Program-made: the position numbers and the translations under genes
Assembly (NCBI RefSeq): GCF_036884845.1
Contig: NZ_CP145732.1
Coordinates: 2,852,001-2,916,000 of the forward strand
Direction of reading: 5' to 3'
Length of the DNA: 64,000 bases
Source: Pseudomonas sp. MAG733B
Lineage (GTDB): Bacteria > Pseudomonadota > Gammaproteobacteria > Pseudomonadales > Pseudomonadaceae
The notes under the pieces: generated by a model
Told to the model about the DNA's origin: nothing
Database searches by the model: none
The model's input: only the letters and a program-made list of their open reading frames with translations
In this document: in pieces, positions 1 to 9,271 of the stretch
How positions within the stretch are numbered: position 1 is the first letter of the stretch
Layout: each line of letters starts with the position of its first letter

Positions 1-291
1 CCAAGCGTACTGCTGGAGTCCTTAAGCATGAGTTTGAAGTGCTGCCGTGTCAGAATTATGTCGTTCTGGGGCGGCTACGACGGCCAGCTGCAAAGGCTAC
101 GCCAGACGCTGGCATATGCTTTCCCTAGCCGCGTTATTTGCGACGAAAGGTTGCCCAGCGCAAGGGTAAGGTGTGAGTTTGAAGCTATGCTGGACGCAAG
201 TGAAATGAATGGAGCGCCGAGTTTTAATCAAACAAACTCTTTGTCTAAGAATTTACCGTCGCCTCGCTGGCGTGCAGCGTTTCCAAGCTAG
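1..291 (+). other. Open frame at the left edge, possibly the end of a gene or a remnant
   Basis: Frame 1 is open from the first base to a TAG at 289-291. A second frame is open from base 3 to about 135. Neither translation resembles a family I recognise, and the base composition is AT-richer than most of the window, as in the next gene. It could be the 3' end of a gene entering from the left, a degenerate polysaccharide-cluster gene, or non-coding. The rest of the gap up to 423 shows nothing else. Confidence 0.2.
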
Positions 292-423
292 TGAACTTTC
301 AGATTTTCTGTGGCCCTAAGCACTTGCTGGAGATGAGGTGTGCGGCTCTTATGTGACTGTCTGCACTTGGGATACTGGACCAGTTCCTTGCTGGTAAACA
401 GAGCAATGTCCACGGTATTTTAA

Positions 424-1836
424 ATGAATAAGAAAAGTGTAATTCCCGTGTTAGCGGCGTTGGTGGCTTTCCTGTCAGTTTCAACCATGCTTCGCTTTCC
501 GGGCCTGCCTATAGGCATGGCGGAAATCACTGTGCTCTTTGCTTCTTTTGCAATTATTCGCCGCAATGTCTTCATGCAAAATGTTAAGCATCCCCTCATG
601 TTGTTTTGGTTTGCCTTCATTGCAACGACAATGATTGGCTTTTTTGTTGGTTCCATCCGTGGGGAGGGGGCAATACATACAGCGATTGCCTATTTATACA
701 CCGCAGGCTTTACGCTAATAGCATTGTCCTATGTGGGCGGCTTGGATCAGTTTGAGTTTCAAAGATTTATGAGGGCTATGGCGACAATTCCGGTTGTCTT
801 GCTTTTCATACCGCTGTTGATTTTTTTACTTGGCAGCATCTGGTTTTCGGACTTATTGGAAATCAATACCACCTATTATCCATCCCGTGTAGCTGCCTGG
901 TCGATGAACCCTAACCAGCTCGCATTGTTTTTACTGCCTATTCCAATCTGGCTGGCTGCTATTTCTCAGAACAGTCATTGGCAAGGTTGGCGGTTCGTTA
1001 AGAAGTTTGCTTTTTTGTGGCTTTTCTTTTTTTTGGGACTGTGTGTAAGAAGCGATGCGCTGCTTTTGGCATGGTGTATTGGGATCCCATTGTTGACAAT
1101 GATAGTATGGCGCTGGTTACCCAATATTAATTGGAGATTTTTTGGAGCGTTGATTGCGGCATTTATTCTGGCTTTTATATCGTTTAAGTTTATTTTTGAT
1201 GGGCCTGGTCAACAAGTTTTCGAATCGGTTCGGGCGGTTGTCGCTGAGCGGGAAAGCGACGTCATAGCTGAACGGGATCTCAAAAAAGAAAATACGAAAG
1301 CAATTTCTGGTTTTGCACTGTCTTTCGAACATGATGCTATAACTAAAGAAATTAAAGTTCCACTTGCGCTAGGGAAATCTGACTCTACCTTCGGAGTCGG
1401 GATGGATCCAAACAAAGCAGGTGTGCGCAAAACATTATGGGTTCATGCATTGGAGGTTTGGACGCTATCCCCGGTGTTTGGTCATGGACCTGGAGCGTTC
1501 TCCTATCTGGATAATCCGCAAGCAAGGCAGGAGGCTCACAATTTGTTATTGGATCTGCTAACCCAGGCGGGTATTGCAGGATTGATAATTTTTGCTGTGT
1601 TGTATCTTTGGTTGATAGCTGGAGCTATAAAGGCGCGAGATCCATTTTCGCTAACAACATTGATTGTTCTGATGATTTTTTCCGGTGCCCATTTCATGCT
1701 GCGTCAGCCAGTCTTTATGCTTTATATGGTGATTTGTGCGGTAGTCGTCAAAAATCGGATCTTTGAAAAGCTGGATAGAAGTCCGGGGATTACCTCAAGT
1801 GGTATCCCCGGAATTTCGACAGTCTTGAAGCCCTAG
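424..1836 (+). CDS. O-antigen ligase/polymerase-type membrane protein
   Basis: The 470-residue product is strongly hydrophobic, with about ten predicted membrane segments. A large hydrophilic loop lies near residues 265-345. After it comes GHGPGAFSYLDNPQARQEAHN, a short stretch with a conserved-looking His that recalls the catalytic periplasmic loop of the O-antigen ligase/Wzy superfamily (Wzy_C/WaaL). Members polymerise or transfer undecaprenyl-linked glycans at the periplasmic face of the inner membrane. The gene is AT-richer than its neighbours, as polysaccharide genes often are, which suggests an independent history. It starts at an ATG with only a weak ribosome site. The specific substrate cannot be read from sequence. 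Confidence 0.7.
   Translation: MNKKSVIPVLAALVAFLSVSTMLRFPGLPIGMAEITVLFASFAIIRRNVFMQNVKHPLMLFWFAFIATTMIGFFVGSIRGEGAIHTAIAYLYTAGFTLIALSYVGGLDQFEFQRFMRAMATIPVVLLFIPLLIFLLGSIWFSDLLEINTTYYPSRVAAWSMNPNQLALFLLPIPIWLAAISQNSHWQGWRFVKKFAFLWLFFFLGLCVRSDALLLAWCIGIPLLTMIVWRWLPNINWRFFGALIAAFILAFISFKFIFDGPGQQVFESVRAVVAERESDVIAERDLKKENTKAISGFALSFEHDAITKEIKVPLALGKSDSTFGVGMDPNKAGVRKTLWVHALEVWTLSPVFGHGPGAFSYLDNPQARQEAHNLLLDLLTQAGIAGLIIFAVLYLWLIAGAIKARDPFSLTTLIVLMIFSGAHFMLRQPVFMLYMVICAVVVKNRIFEKLDRSPGITSSGIPGISTVLKP
1782..1815. terminator. Inverted repeat at the tail-to-tail junction
   Basis: TCCGGGGAT (1782-1790) pairs with ATCCCCGGA (1804-1812), and the stem extends inward through ACC/GGT with one bulged base. 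It lies inside the last codons of the upstream gene and only ATTT follows, so it is an imperfect intrinsic terminator. Its place between two convergent genes supports a bidirectional termination role. Confidence 0.4.
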
Positions 1837-1877
1837 CGCGCACGAGCGGAATGCGGGGTTTGAATGTTTTGTAAATG

Positions 1878-3335
1878 TCAGCTTCTGGTTTCCGAATTTC
1901 GCTTCTTGACCGTCAACATGTTGCGCTGAGAAACGCGGTTGAGGAGATAGCAGGCTCCCACGATGGCGGCGTAAGCAATCAGGAATGGTACGACGCTATA
2001 TAACCCGGTCCTGGGAAGCAGCATGACTTTGACGAAAATCATTACATGCGCACCGAAAACGAGTGGATTCCTGGAGTTTACCAATCTGGATAAAACTACC
2101 CCGAACCCTGCCGCAGCAATCAAATACATGCCTGGAATCCATAGGGTGTATGCGTAGAAGTCTGAAAATAACGACCAACCCATACCAAATCCTTTTTGGT
2201 ACGCATCGCCCGAAAGTAGTGCCTTTGAAAGAAATTGCCCAAAATATAGTTGGTCCAACGGGACGTTCATGCCGAAAAATGTAGCGATCGTTGGTGTTGC
2301 CGGAAAAACGCTATGGAGATAAGCAAGGGTGGGATAGCTTTCAACTTGTGTCGCGGCATGGATATAGAGTGCTGTTAACCCTTGATTGTCGATGAACCAA
2401 GGCAAAAATACCGCTGTATTTTCACCAAAGTAAGGATTGCGGGGTCCGAGTGCGGCCAACATGAGTATGCTGGCAAGTACGATCGGAATGCCTACCAGTG
2501 CAATTCGGTCAATGCGCTTTATTTTTACATGAAATAACCACACGCAGAGTAAAGAAAATCCCATTATTCCGCCGCGAATTCCAAGTTTCAGATTGGCCGC
2601 GTAATAGATTGCCAGCAGGCCGAGGACACACCAACCCAGCCATTTGGTTCTTGAGGCGAATGCCAGGCCGAGAGCGAGTAAAAGTCCGTATTGCGCTGCT
2701 GTGCTTCCGCGCATAGTGAAATCGGTCGACGCTGAGGTGTACAGCGAGGTGTAACCACTGCTTTGAACTATTCGATGAGCTTCAGGGAAACTAAGTAGAA
2801 AGGCTGCGGTGGACAATGTGGCAAGTATGATTGCAGGGATCTGCAGGGTCTTGGTCCACTTTGGATCGATTAGGTGCTCGGTCTTGTTTGTACTTTTCCA
2901 TATTGAAAACATGTACCCCGCGTGTATGGCGAGAAGGCAGGTAACGATGTAAAGAGTTAGGCGAAGTGCTTCATTTTCGGTTAATTCAATGGTTACGAAG
3001 TCTGGTCTTTGGACAGAAAAGAAATTACTCTCCATTTCCAGTATCGAGAGATCAAATCCCATGGCGTAGGCGATGAAGCGGCCGCCAATGAAGAGCGATA
3101 TGCAGGCGATGAAAAAAACGTACGTATGTACGATAGTTCGATGAACGGCAATGCTGGTTATGAACAAGTAAGCCAAGGTGCCGATCATGCCGACAGTTGA
3201 CCAGAGTTCAGCCTCTTGCATCGTCGGATTTTCTGGGGAAATCAACCAGATAAACGAAAAAGCCGGGATTAGCCAGAGGCTGGTGAAGGCTATATGCCAT
3301 GGCTCCATAAATGTATTGTAGATTACACGGTTCAT
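1878..3335 (-). CDS. Oligosaccharide repeat-unit polymerase-like membrane protein
   Basis: The product is about 485 residues and polytopic, with roughly twelve hydrophobic segments and no soluble domain, like Wzy/O-antigen polymerase family proteins of low sequence conservation. I prefer the ATG at 3335, because AGGAAG lies 5 bases upstream. An in-frame start at 3368 would add 11 charged residues before the first membrane span and has no such site. It faces the preceding ligase-like gene tail to tail, so the two are not one operon. Together they suggest the edge of a surface-polysaccharide locus lying to the left. Exact function unknown. Confidence 0.6.
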   Translation of the reverse strand: MNRVIYNTFMEPWHIAFTSLWLIPAFSFIWLISPENPTMQEAELWSTVGMIGTLAYLFITSIAVHRTIVHTYVFFIACISLFIGGRFIAYAMGFDLSILEMESNFFSVQRPDFVTIELTENEALRLTLYIVTCLLAIHAGYMFSIWKSTNKTEHLIDPKWTKTLQIPAIILATLSTAAFLLSFPEAHRIVQSSGYTSLYTSASTDFTMRGSTAAQYGLLLALGLAFASRTKWLGWCVLGLLAIYYAANLKLGIRGGIMGFSLLCVWLFHVKIKRIDRIALVGIPIVLASILMLAALGPRNPYFGENTAVFLPWFIDNQGLTALYIHAATQVESYPTLAYLHSVFPATPTIATFFGMNVPLDQLYFGQFLSKALLSGDAYQKGFGMGWSLFSDFYAYTLWIPGMYLIAAAGFGVVLSRLVNSRNPLVFGAHVMIFVKVMLLPRTGLYSVVPFLIAYAAIVGACYLLNRVSQRNMLTVKKRNSETRS

Positions 3336-3690
3336 ATGCTTCCTGTTTCTGTCTAATTCAAGAACCACTCATGACGCCAAATCGATGAGTGTCAGATGGC
3401 TAGATAAAATTCGGTGTCGAAAAAACTGAAAAGTTCAGAAAAGACACTTTGCTTTAGACGAAAAGGGAGTGTATGTAGGGCGATTCTCGGAAATAGGTGG
3501 GTATCTTCCGAAACTGTAAATGTCTTGATTTCGATCTGGGCTGAGGGCCCTATCGTATTGAGCGCGCTTTTGGCGTGGAGGCAGGGTTGGCGTGGTCGCG
3601 ATCAGGCCCAATCACAGGAAAAATGATGAGGGCAATCGCCAGGACAGTGAAACTCAACCCCGTAGAGGATGACTGCGGGTTACGAGAAAG
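3336..3690. other. Intergenic stretch with no supported gene
   Basis: About 355 bases separate the membrane protein from the lipoprotein gene. A 70-codon plus-strand frame (3414-3626) lacks a ribosome site and resembles nothing known. The stretch presumably holds the promoter of the membrane-protein gene, but no promoter could be picked with confidence. Confidence 0.5.
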
Positions 3691-4110
3691 CTAGCGGTAT
3701 TTGATGACAATGCCCTTGAGCTTTCGGCCGTTTATGGTCTGCACATCCCGAGCCCACAGCGGTCCGTTGAGGTAGGCGCCCACCGGCCCGATATGGTCAT
3801 AGACCACCACCACGGCATCGCCACCGAGCTTGGCCGCTTCATCCCGCAGTTTCGCTTCTACTTCTGTGATGGGCGGAGCGGGGTCGACACTGGCGTCGAT
3901 CAGCACTTCACCTAAACGAATGTGCGGGCGCAGGGGTTCGGAGCGCAGCACGACGACTTCGCTGGGCAGGGTTGGTGCCGGATGTTCGACGCCGACGTAG
4001 GCGGTAGTCTGAGCATCGATACTCGTGCAACCACTGAGTGCGAGCAGGGTGGCGGTGAGCCCGCCAGCCAATAGCGATAATTTGAAACGGGCAGACCAGG
4101 ACACGGGCAT
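3691..4110 (-). CDS. Small putative lipoprotein
   Basis: The 139-residue protein begins with a charged n-region and a hydrophobic stretch ending in the lipobox LSGC (Cys28), so it should be lipidated after export. The mature part has short strands, several prolines and a segment AAKLGGDAVVVVYDH that recalls small YbjQ/RcnB-size periplasmic proteins without matching one I can name. GGAGG stands correctly before the ATG. It is followed by no same-strand partner and preceded by a terminator, so it is probably monocistronic. Confidence 0.75.
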   Translation of the reverse strand: MPVSWSARFKLSLLAGGLTATLLALSGCTSIDAQTTAYVGVEHPAPTLPSEVVVLRSEPLRPHIRLGEVLIDASVDPAPPITEVEAKLRDEAAKLGGDAVVVVYDHIGPVGAYLNGPLWARDVQTINGRKLKGIVIKYR

Positions 4111-4189
4111 GTTGGAATCCTCCGGACAATCCGCTGCTATGCGGCGGGTGGCATGTTGACGGTAGCAGACAGCCCGGGAGTTGCCAGAA

Positions 4190-4216
4190 AGCCCAACCCT
4201 TGCAGGTTGGGCTGTT
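4190..4216 (-). terminator. Intrinsic terminator of the VOC gene
   Basis: AGCCCAACC (4190-4198) and GGTTGGGCT (4205-4213) form a perfect 9-bp stem with a 6-base loop. Read on the minus strand, the stem is followed by TTTCT. It lies directly downstream of the gene ending at 4251, and the T run on the other side could also serve the plus strand. Confidence 0.75.
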
Positions 4217-4250
4217 TCATGCGGTTAACATCGGTGATCAGGAAGGCTTC

Positions 4251-4664
4251 TTACTGATCCTTTTCACAGTTGACCATCCACGAGACGCCGAAGCGGTCGA
4301 CCAACATGCCGAAGCGTGCTGCCCAGAAAGTGGCTTCCAGCGGCATCTCGATTCTGCCGCCGTCCGACAGCGCCTTAAACACCCCCTCGGCTTCAGCGAT
4401 GCTGTCGACATTCAGCGAAATCGAGCAGCCGCTCATGCCCGGGGTCGGGCGGTCGGGCGTGGTGTCCGAAGCCATCAGCATCTGATCGCCAACTTTCAGG
4501 CAGGTGTGAATGATCAGGTTGTGATGTTCCTTCGGCACATGCTCGGCGGCGGGTGTTTCGCCGAACGTCATCATCGCTTCCAGCTTGCCTTGCAGGCACT
4601 GTTGGTAAAACGTGAAGGCGGCGCGGCAGTCGCCGTTGAAGATGAGATACGGATTGATTTTCAT
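4251..4664 (-). CDS. VOC superfamily (PhnB-like) protein
   Basis: The 137-residue product starts MKINPYLIFNGDCRAAFTFY and contains the repeated beta-alpha-beta-beta pattern of the PhnB/'3-demethylubiquinone-9 3-methyltransferase-like' branch of the glyoxalase/bleomycin-resistance/dioxygenase fold. Motifs typical of the branch are HNLIIHTCLKVGDQMLMASD and FGMLVDRFGVSWMVNCE. The ATG at 4664 is chosen because GGGAG lies just upstream; a longer in-frame start at 4748 adds 28 atypical residues. Proteins of this branch are often of unknown substrate, so no reaction is assigned. Confidence 0.8.
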   Translation of the reverse strand: MKINPYLIFNGDCRAAFTFYQQCLQGKLEAMMTFGETPAAEHVPKEHHNLIIHTCLKVGDQMLMASDTTPDRPTPGMSGCSISLNVDSIAEAEGVFKALSDGGRIEMPLEATFWAARFGMLVDRFGVSWMVNCEKDQ

Positions 4665-4752
4665 GATTTGCTCCCGGTCATTGAAGGGCACACCGGATTG
4701 GACGCCGCGTTCATGGGCGAATTCCGATGAGATTGACTGGGCAAGCAAAGCG

Positions 4753-5412
4753 CTAAATCGCGATGGGAGCCTGGGTTTTTTTAGATGTTTTATCGATAGA
4801 CCGGGCGAGGCTTATTGCTTCGTTCGGACGCCGTGGCGCCAGCACGCGTTCGATGGCACCGCTCACCAGATTTTCCAGCAGTTCATCATGCTCTTGTTCG
4901 TCAAGCGCATGGGGTGTCAGCCAGCTGGGCGCGTTGTTGAGCAGGGCCGCAATCGCATGGCCGGCCGCCAGTTGCCCCGAATCACTAAAGCGCGAGCGCG
5001 CGCCGAGCATCACCAGCAACCGGCGTTCGTACTGCTCGCGCAATTGCCGGACCCGCGCCTGCTGTTCTTCATTCAGGCAGCCGCTGTCGCGTTCCACCAG
5101 GCGAAAATGCCACGGCATGTCGCGGTGCAGGTTCAGGTGTGCGCGGATCAGGTTGTTGAGCCGATCGCGTTTGGCCGGGGCCTTTTTTTCGATACGCCCC
5201 AGGGTGGCCAACAGCTCTTCGTAGAACTCTTCGATCAGGTCGAGCAGCAAGTGCTGTTTGCTGGGGTAGTGGTGATACAGCGAGCCCGGGGAAAGCCCCA
5301 GACATGTGGCGAGTTCACGCATGCCGACCTGACCGAAACCCTTGCTGGCAAACAACTCCAGCACCTTGTCCCGGTACTCGGCGAAACGTGAACAACGCTC
5401 AGGCATAGGCAT
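4753..5412 (-). CDS. TetR/AcrR family transcriptional regulator
   Basis: The N-terminus has a TetR helix-turn-helix: ELFASKGFGQVGMRELATCLG, then LSPGSLYHHYPSKQHLL, the classical recognition helix ending in YxHYxSK. The remaining part is helical and hydrophobic, as in the ligand and dimer domain. Two ATGs at 5412 and 5406 both overlap the end of the upstream dehydrogenase gene (stop at 5399-5401), so the two genes are translationally coupled. The regulator probably senses an acyl-CoA or related metabolite of that enzyme, but this is inferred only from linkage. Confidence 0.85.
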   Translation of the reverse strand: MPMPERCSRFAEYRDKVLELFASKGFGQVGMRELATCLGLSPGSLYHHYPSKQHLLLDLIEEFYEELLATLGRIEKKAPAKRDRLNNLIRAHLNLHRDMPWHFRLVERDSGCLNEEQQARVRQLREQYERRLLVMLGARSRFSDSGQLAAGHAIAALLNNAPSWLTPHALDEQEHDELLENLVSGAIERVLAPRRPNEAISLARSIDKTSKKTQAPIAI

Positions 5413-6250
5413 GGAAGCCGCGCCCCGATTTGCGACCCAGGTAACCGGCGGCAACCATTTCCTTGAGCAGTGGCGCCGGGCGATATTTGCTGTCGTTGAA
5501 GCCGTCGTAGAAGGCTTGCATGATCGCCAGCAGGGTGTCGAGGCCGATCAGGTCCGCCAGTGCCAGCGGGCCGATCGGCTGGTTGCAGCCCAGGCGCATG
5601 CCGGCGTCGATGTCTTCGGCGCTGGCCAGGCCTTCCTGGAACACCAGGATCGCTTCGTTGATCATCGGCACCAGAATCCGGTTGACCACGAACCCCGGAC
5701 GGTTGCCGGCGGTGATCGCGGTCTTGCCCAGCGTGGTCGCCATGTCCAGCGCCAACGCGTGGGTGGCATCGCTGGTTTGCAGGCCGCGAATGACTTCGAT
5801 CAGGCCCATCACCGGCACCGGGTTGAAAAAGTGCAGGCCGATGAAACGCTCGGGCTGGCTGACACTGGCGGCGAGTTGGGTGATCGACAGCGACGAAGTG
5901 TTGGAAGCGATCACGCAATCGGCGCTGACTTGCGCCGCGATCTGTTGCAGCACCCGCAGCTTCAGTTCGAGGTTTTCGGTGGCCGCTTCGATCACCAGTT
6001 GCGCGTTGTGCAAACTGCTGTAATCGGTACTGGTGCGGATCTTGTCGAGGGCGGCGTTTTTCTGCTCGGGCGTCAGGGTGTCCTTGGCGATCTGCCGATC
6101 GAGGTTTTTGCCGACGGTGGCGACGGCTTTTTGCAACGCGCTCTCGGAGATGTCGAGCAAGGTCACGTTGAAACCGGCCAGGGCGCAGACCTGCGCAATT
6201 CCGTTACCCATGGTGCCGGCGCCGATCACGCCAATGTTTTGCAGATTCAT
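5399..6250 (-). CDS. 3-hydroxybutyryl-CoA (3-hydroxyacyl-CoA) dehydrogenase
   Basis: This 283-residue protein has the length of single-domain bacterial 3-hydroxybutyryl-CoA dehydrogenases (Hbd/PaaH), which oxidise L-3-hydroxyacyl-CoA with NAD+. The N-terminal Rossmann motif is GVIGAGTMGNGIAQ (residues 7-20), and GLHFFNPVPVMGLIEV carries the catalytic His. The C-terminal dimerisation half includes NQPIGPLALADLIGLD. It is the first gene of a minus-strand pair with the TetR gene and is divergent from an AraC-type regulator. No thiolase or enoyl-CoA hydratase is adjacent, so its pathway (beta-oxidation, butanoate or phenylacetate) is open. Confidence 0.9.
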   Translation of the reverse strand: MNLQNIGVIGAGTMGNGIAQVCALAGFNVTLLDISESALQKAVATVGKNLDRQIAKDTLTPEQKNAALDKIRTSTDYSSLHNAQLVIEAATENLELKLRVLQQIAAQVSADCVIASNTSSLSITQLAASVSQPERFIGLHFFNPVPVMGLIEVIRGLQTSDATHALALDMATTLGKTAITAGNRPGFVVNRILVPMINEAILVFQEGLASAEDIDAGMRLGCNQPIGPLALADLIGLDTLLAIMQAFYDGFNDSKYRPAPLLKEMVAAGYLGRKSGRGFHAYA

Positions 6251-6416
6251 GTTGCCGTCCTTCCGCTCAAACCCTGCGATACCTTGGCCGAGTTGGCGGC
6301 CGAAGGCGTACTATTGCCGCGAGTCTAGAGCCGGCGGGGCGGTTGTCCTATGCCGAAACTGTTCAACGGCACTGGCGTTTTTTGCCATTTCAAATGACGG
6401 GGAGAGTAGCGTTCAC

Positions 6417-7457
6417 ATGCGGGAAAAGGACTCGGTGGCCGCCTACTTCGTGCAGGCAATGATCCACGGGATGGGTGACGATCCGCAGCGCGTGCGGACC
6501 GTGCTGGAACAGGCTGGCATCGATCCGGCGCTGGTGCAACAGCCCACGGCGCGGGTGCCGGCCAATGCCTTTGCGGCGTTGTGGCTGATCCAGATCCGTG
6601 AACTGAACGACGAATTCTTCGGGCTCGACTCCCATGGCATGCCGCCAGGCGCATTCGCGCTGATATGCCGCGCGCTGATCCAGGAACCCGATCTGCACAA
6701 AGCGATGCGCCAGTGCCTGGTCAACTTCGCCCTGTTCCTGCGCGACTTTCGCGGCACGCTGACCGTGCGTGGTAAACGAGCGGTCATCAGCCTGGACAGT
6801 CAGGCGGCGAACGATGACGCCAGCCGTTTCGGCGAAGAAACGTTCCTGGTGTTGATGATCAGTTTGTTGTGCTGGCTCGGTGGCCGGCGCATTCCCATCG
6901 ACCGCGCGGACTTTCGCCACGAGCGGCTGTCCCTCAGCGACGACCGCTTGTTGTGGGGACCGAACCTGACCTTCGGCGCCGAGCGCACCGAAATCGAATT
7001 CGCCAGTCACTACCTGCGACTGCCGGTGGTCCAGGATTTGGCCTCGCTCAAAGTCTTCCTGCGCACCGCACCGCAATGGCTGGTGATCCGCTTCCGCAAC
7101 CAGCACGGCCTCGCATCACAAGTCCATCAGCGCTTGCGCAACAGCCATTACAGCCATTGGCCGACCTTGCAGGCCTTCGCCCTCGAACAACACCTGAGCC
7201 CCAGCACCTTCCGCCGCAAACTGGAGCGTGAAGGTTGTTCCTATCAGGAGATCAAAGACGAAGTGCGCCGCGCGGTGGCCTTCGAGCAATTACGTGAAAG
7301 CCGCGCGAGCATCAGCGACATCGCCGAGCAATTGGGCTTTCAGGAACCGAGCGCGTTTCATCGCGCGTTCAAGAAGTGGACGGGGGAGAGTCCTGGGCGG
7401 TATCGGGCGCGTTTTCAGGGGGCGCGAGTCGAGCCTTTGGCGGAGTCTGAGGCGTGA
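6417..7457 (+). CDS. AraC family transcriptional regulator
   Basis: The 346-residue protein has the arabinose-binding-like N-terminal domain of the OruR/ArgR-type AraC group, and two C-terminal helix-turn-helices ending in ISDIAEQLGFQEPSAFHRAFKKWTGESPGRYR, whose parts match the AraC signature. The ATG at 6417 begins MREKDSVAAY and gives the family's usual length. Upstream in-frame starts run antisense into the dehydrogenase gene and are rejected. It diverges from that gene and overlaps the following exporter gene by four bases (GTGA), so it may control either. Confidence 0.88.
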   Translation: MREKDSVAAYFVQAMIHGMGDDPQRVRTVLEQAGIDPALVQQPTARVPANAFAALWLIQIRELNDEFFGLDSHGMPPGAFALICRALIQEPDLHKAMRQCLVNFALFLRDFRGTLTVRGKRAVISLDSQAANDDASRFGEETFLVLMISLLCWLGGRRIPIDRADFRHERLSLSDDRLLWGPNLTFGAERTEIEFASHYLRLPVVQDLASLKVFLRTAPQWLVIRFRNQHGLASQVHQRLRNSHYSHWPTLQAFALEQHLSPSTFRRKLEREGCSYQEIKDEVRRAVAFEQLRESRASISDIAEQLGFQEPSAFHRAFKKWTGESPGRYRARFQGARVEPLAESEA

Positions 7458-9268
7458 GCCTGGTTTTTGAGCGCTTCACCACGCTTCTCGACCAGGCGGG
7501 ACGTGCCTTGCTGCTGGTCTGGGGCACGTCCCGTGGGTTGTTCCTCGGCCTGGTGCTGGCAACCCTGATCGCGGGGGTCCTGCCGGCGTTGGCGGCATGG
7601 CTGGGGCAGCGGATTGTCGACGCGGTGGTCTTCGCCATGCAGTTGCATGCGCAGCAGGGCAGTGCGCCGTTGTGGCCAGTGGTGCGTTACGTGTTGTTTG
7701 AGGCGGGGGTGCTGGCATTGCTGTCCGCTACCCAGCGTGCGCTGTCGGTCCAGCAGTCACTGTTGCGGGTGCAGTTGGGGCAGAAGGTCAACACGATGAT
7801 TCTGGAAAAGGCCCAGACGCTATCGCTGGTGCAGTTCGAGAATTCCGAGTTCTATGACAAGCTGGTTCGGGTACGGCGTGAGGCCTCCACCCGGCCGTTG
7901 GCGCTGGTGATGAAGTCGCTGGGGCTGATCCAGAACCTGATCGTGCTGATCAGCTTCGGTGTATTGCTGGTGCATTTTTCGCCGTGGGCGCTGGTGTTGC
8001 TGGTGGTCGGTGCGCTGCCGGTATTTTTTGCCGAGGCGCACTTTTCCGGGGATGCCTTTCGCCTGTTCACCCGACGTGCACCGGAGAGCCGGCAGCAGAC
8101 TTACATCGAGACGCTGCTCTCCCATGAGGGTTACATCAAGGAGGTCAAGCTGTTCGGGTTTGCGCCGCTGTTGTTGCAGCGCTATCGCGACACGTTCGCC
8201 CGACTGTATGCCGAGGACCGGCGGCTAACCTTGCGCCGCGATGGCTGGGGTTTTGTTCTGGGTCTGTTGGGCACCTCGGCTTTTTATCTGGCGTATGCGT
8301 GGGTGGTGGTCGATACGGTGCACGGCAGCATCACCCTGGGCCAGATGACCATGTACCTGGTGCTGTTCAAGCAGGGTCAGACGGCGGTGAGCAGTAGTCT
8401 CAGCGCCATCAGTGGTCTTTATGAAGATGGTCTCTACCTGTCCAGCCTCTATGAATACCTGGCCGAACCCGTGGTGGCCGACACTGGCCATCTCACCGTC
8501 GGTGCGGTTCCCGGCGATGGCCTGCGTTTCGAGAACGTCGGTTTCCGTTATCCGGGCGCCAGCCGTGCCGCGCTGGAAGGTATCGATCTGCATCTCGTGC
8601 CGGGGCACAGTGTGGCGCTGGTGGGGGAGAACGGTTCGGGCAAGACCACGCTGATCAAGCTGCTGACCCGGTTATACCGTCCCGATCAGGGGCGTATTCT
8701 GCTCGACGGCAGCGATCTGCAGGCGTGGGACGAGGACGCGTTGCGGCGGCGGATCGGCGTGATCTTCCAGGATTACATTCGCTACCAGTTTTCCGTCGGC
8801 GAAAACATCGGTGTCGGCGACACGCTGGCGTTCAACGATGAGCAGCGCTGGCAGCAAGCGGCCGGCGAAGGCATGGCCGCGCCTTTCATCGAGCGTCTGG
8901 ATCGCGGATATGCCACGCAGCTGGGGCGCTGGTTTGCCGGCGGGCAGGAACTGTCCGGCGGGCAGTGGCAGAAGATCGCACTGTCCCGTGCCTATATGCG
9001 CCGCAACGCCGATATCCTGATTCTCGACGAACCGACCTCGGCGCTCGACCCGGCGGCGGAAGCGGCCGTGTTCGAGCATTTCAGCCAGCACACGCGGGAC
9101 CGCATGACCCTGCTGATCTCCCATCGTTTTTCCAGCGTGCGCAATGCCGATCACATCATTGTGCTGGATCAGGGCGCGATCCTTGAGCGCGGCGATCATG
9201 ACACGCTGGTCGCGGCCGGTGGGCGTTATGCGCAGTTGTTCGACTTGCAGGCGCGGGGTTATCGCTAG
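7454..9268 (+). CDS. ABC transporter, fused permease and ATPase (exporter type)
   Basis: The 604-residue product joins an N-terminal six-helix membrane domain (about residues 1-330) to an ATPase domain. Walker A is GENGSGKTT near residue 391, the signature LSGGQWQ is at 500-506, and Walker B ILILDEP is at 521-527 followed by SALD and the switch His in ISHRFS. This is a half-size exporter that must dimerise. The start is GTG, overlapping the stop of the AraC gene. The substrate is unknown; linkage to an AraC regulator suggests inducible export of a small molecule or lipid. Confidence 0.9.
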   Translation: MSLVFERFTTLLDQAGRALLLVWGTSRGLFLGLVLATLIAGVLPALAAWLGQRIVDAVVFAMQLHAQQGSAPLWPVVRYVLFEAGVLALLSATQRALSVQQSLLRVQLGQKVNTMILEKAQTLSLVQFENSEFYDKLVRVRREASTRPLALVMKSLGLIQNLIVLISFGVLLVHFSPWALVLLVVGALPVFFAEAHFSGDAFRLFTRRAPESRQQTYIETLLSHEGYIKEVKLFGFAPLLLQRYRDTFARLYAEDRRLTLRRDGWGFVLGLLGTSAFYLAYAWVVVDTVHGSITLGQMTMYLVLFKQGQTAVSSSLSAISGLYEDGLYLSSLYEYLAEPVVADTGHLTVGAVPGDGLRFENVGFRYPGASRAALEGIDLHLVPGHSVALVGENGSGKTTLIKLLTRLYRPDQGRILLDGSDLQAWDEDALRRRIGVIFQDYIRYQFSVGENIGVGDTLAFNDEQRWQQAAGEGMAAPFIERLDRGYATQLGRWFAGGQELSGGQWQKIALSRAYMRRNADILILDEPTSALDPAAEAAVFEHFSQHTRDRMTLLISHRFSSVRNADHIIVLDQGAILERGDHDTLVAAGGRYAQLFDLQARGYR

Positions 9269-9271
9269 GCC

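Noticed and set aside
3414..3626. 70-codon plus-strand frame
   Set aside because: No ribosome site, no recognisable family, and it lies in a promoter-like gap.
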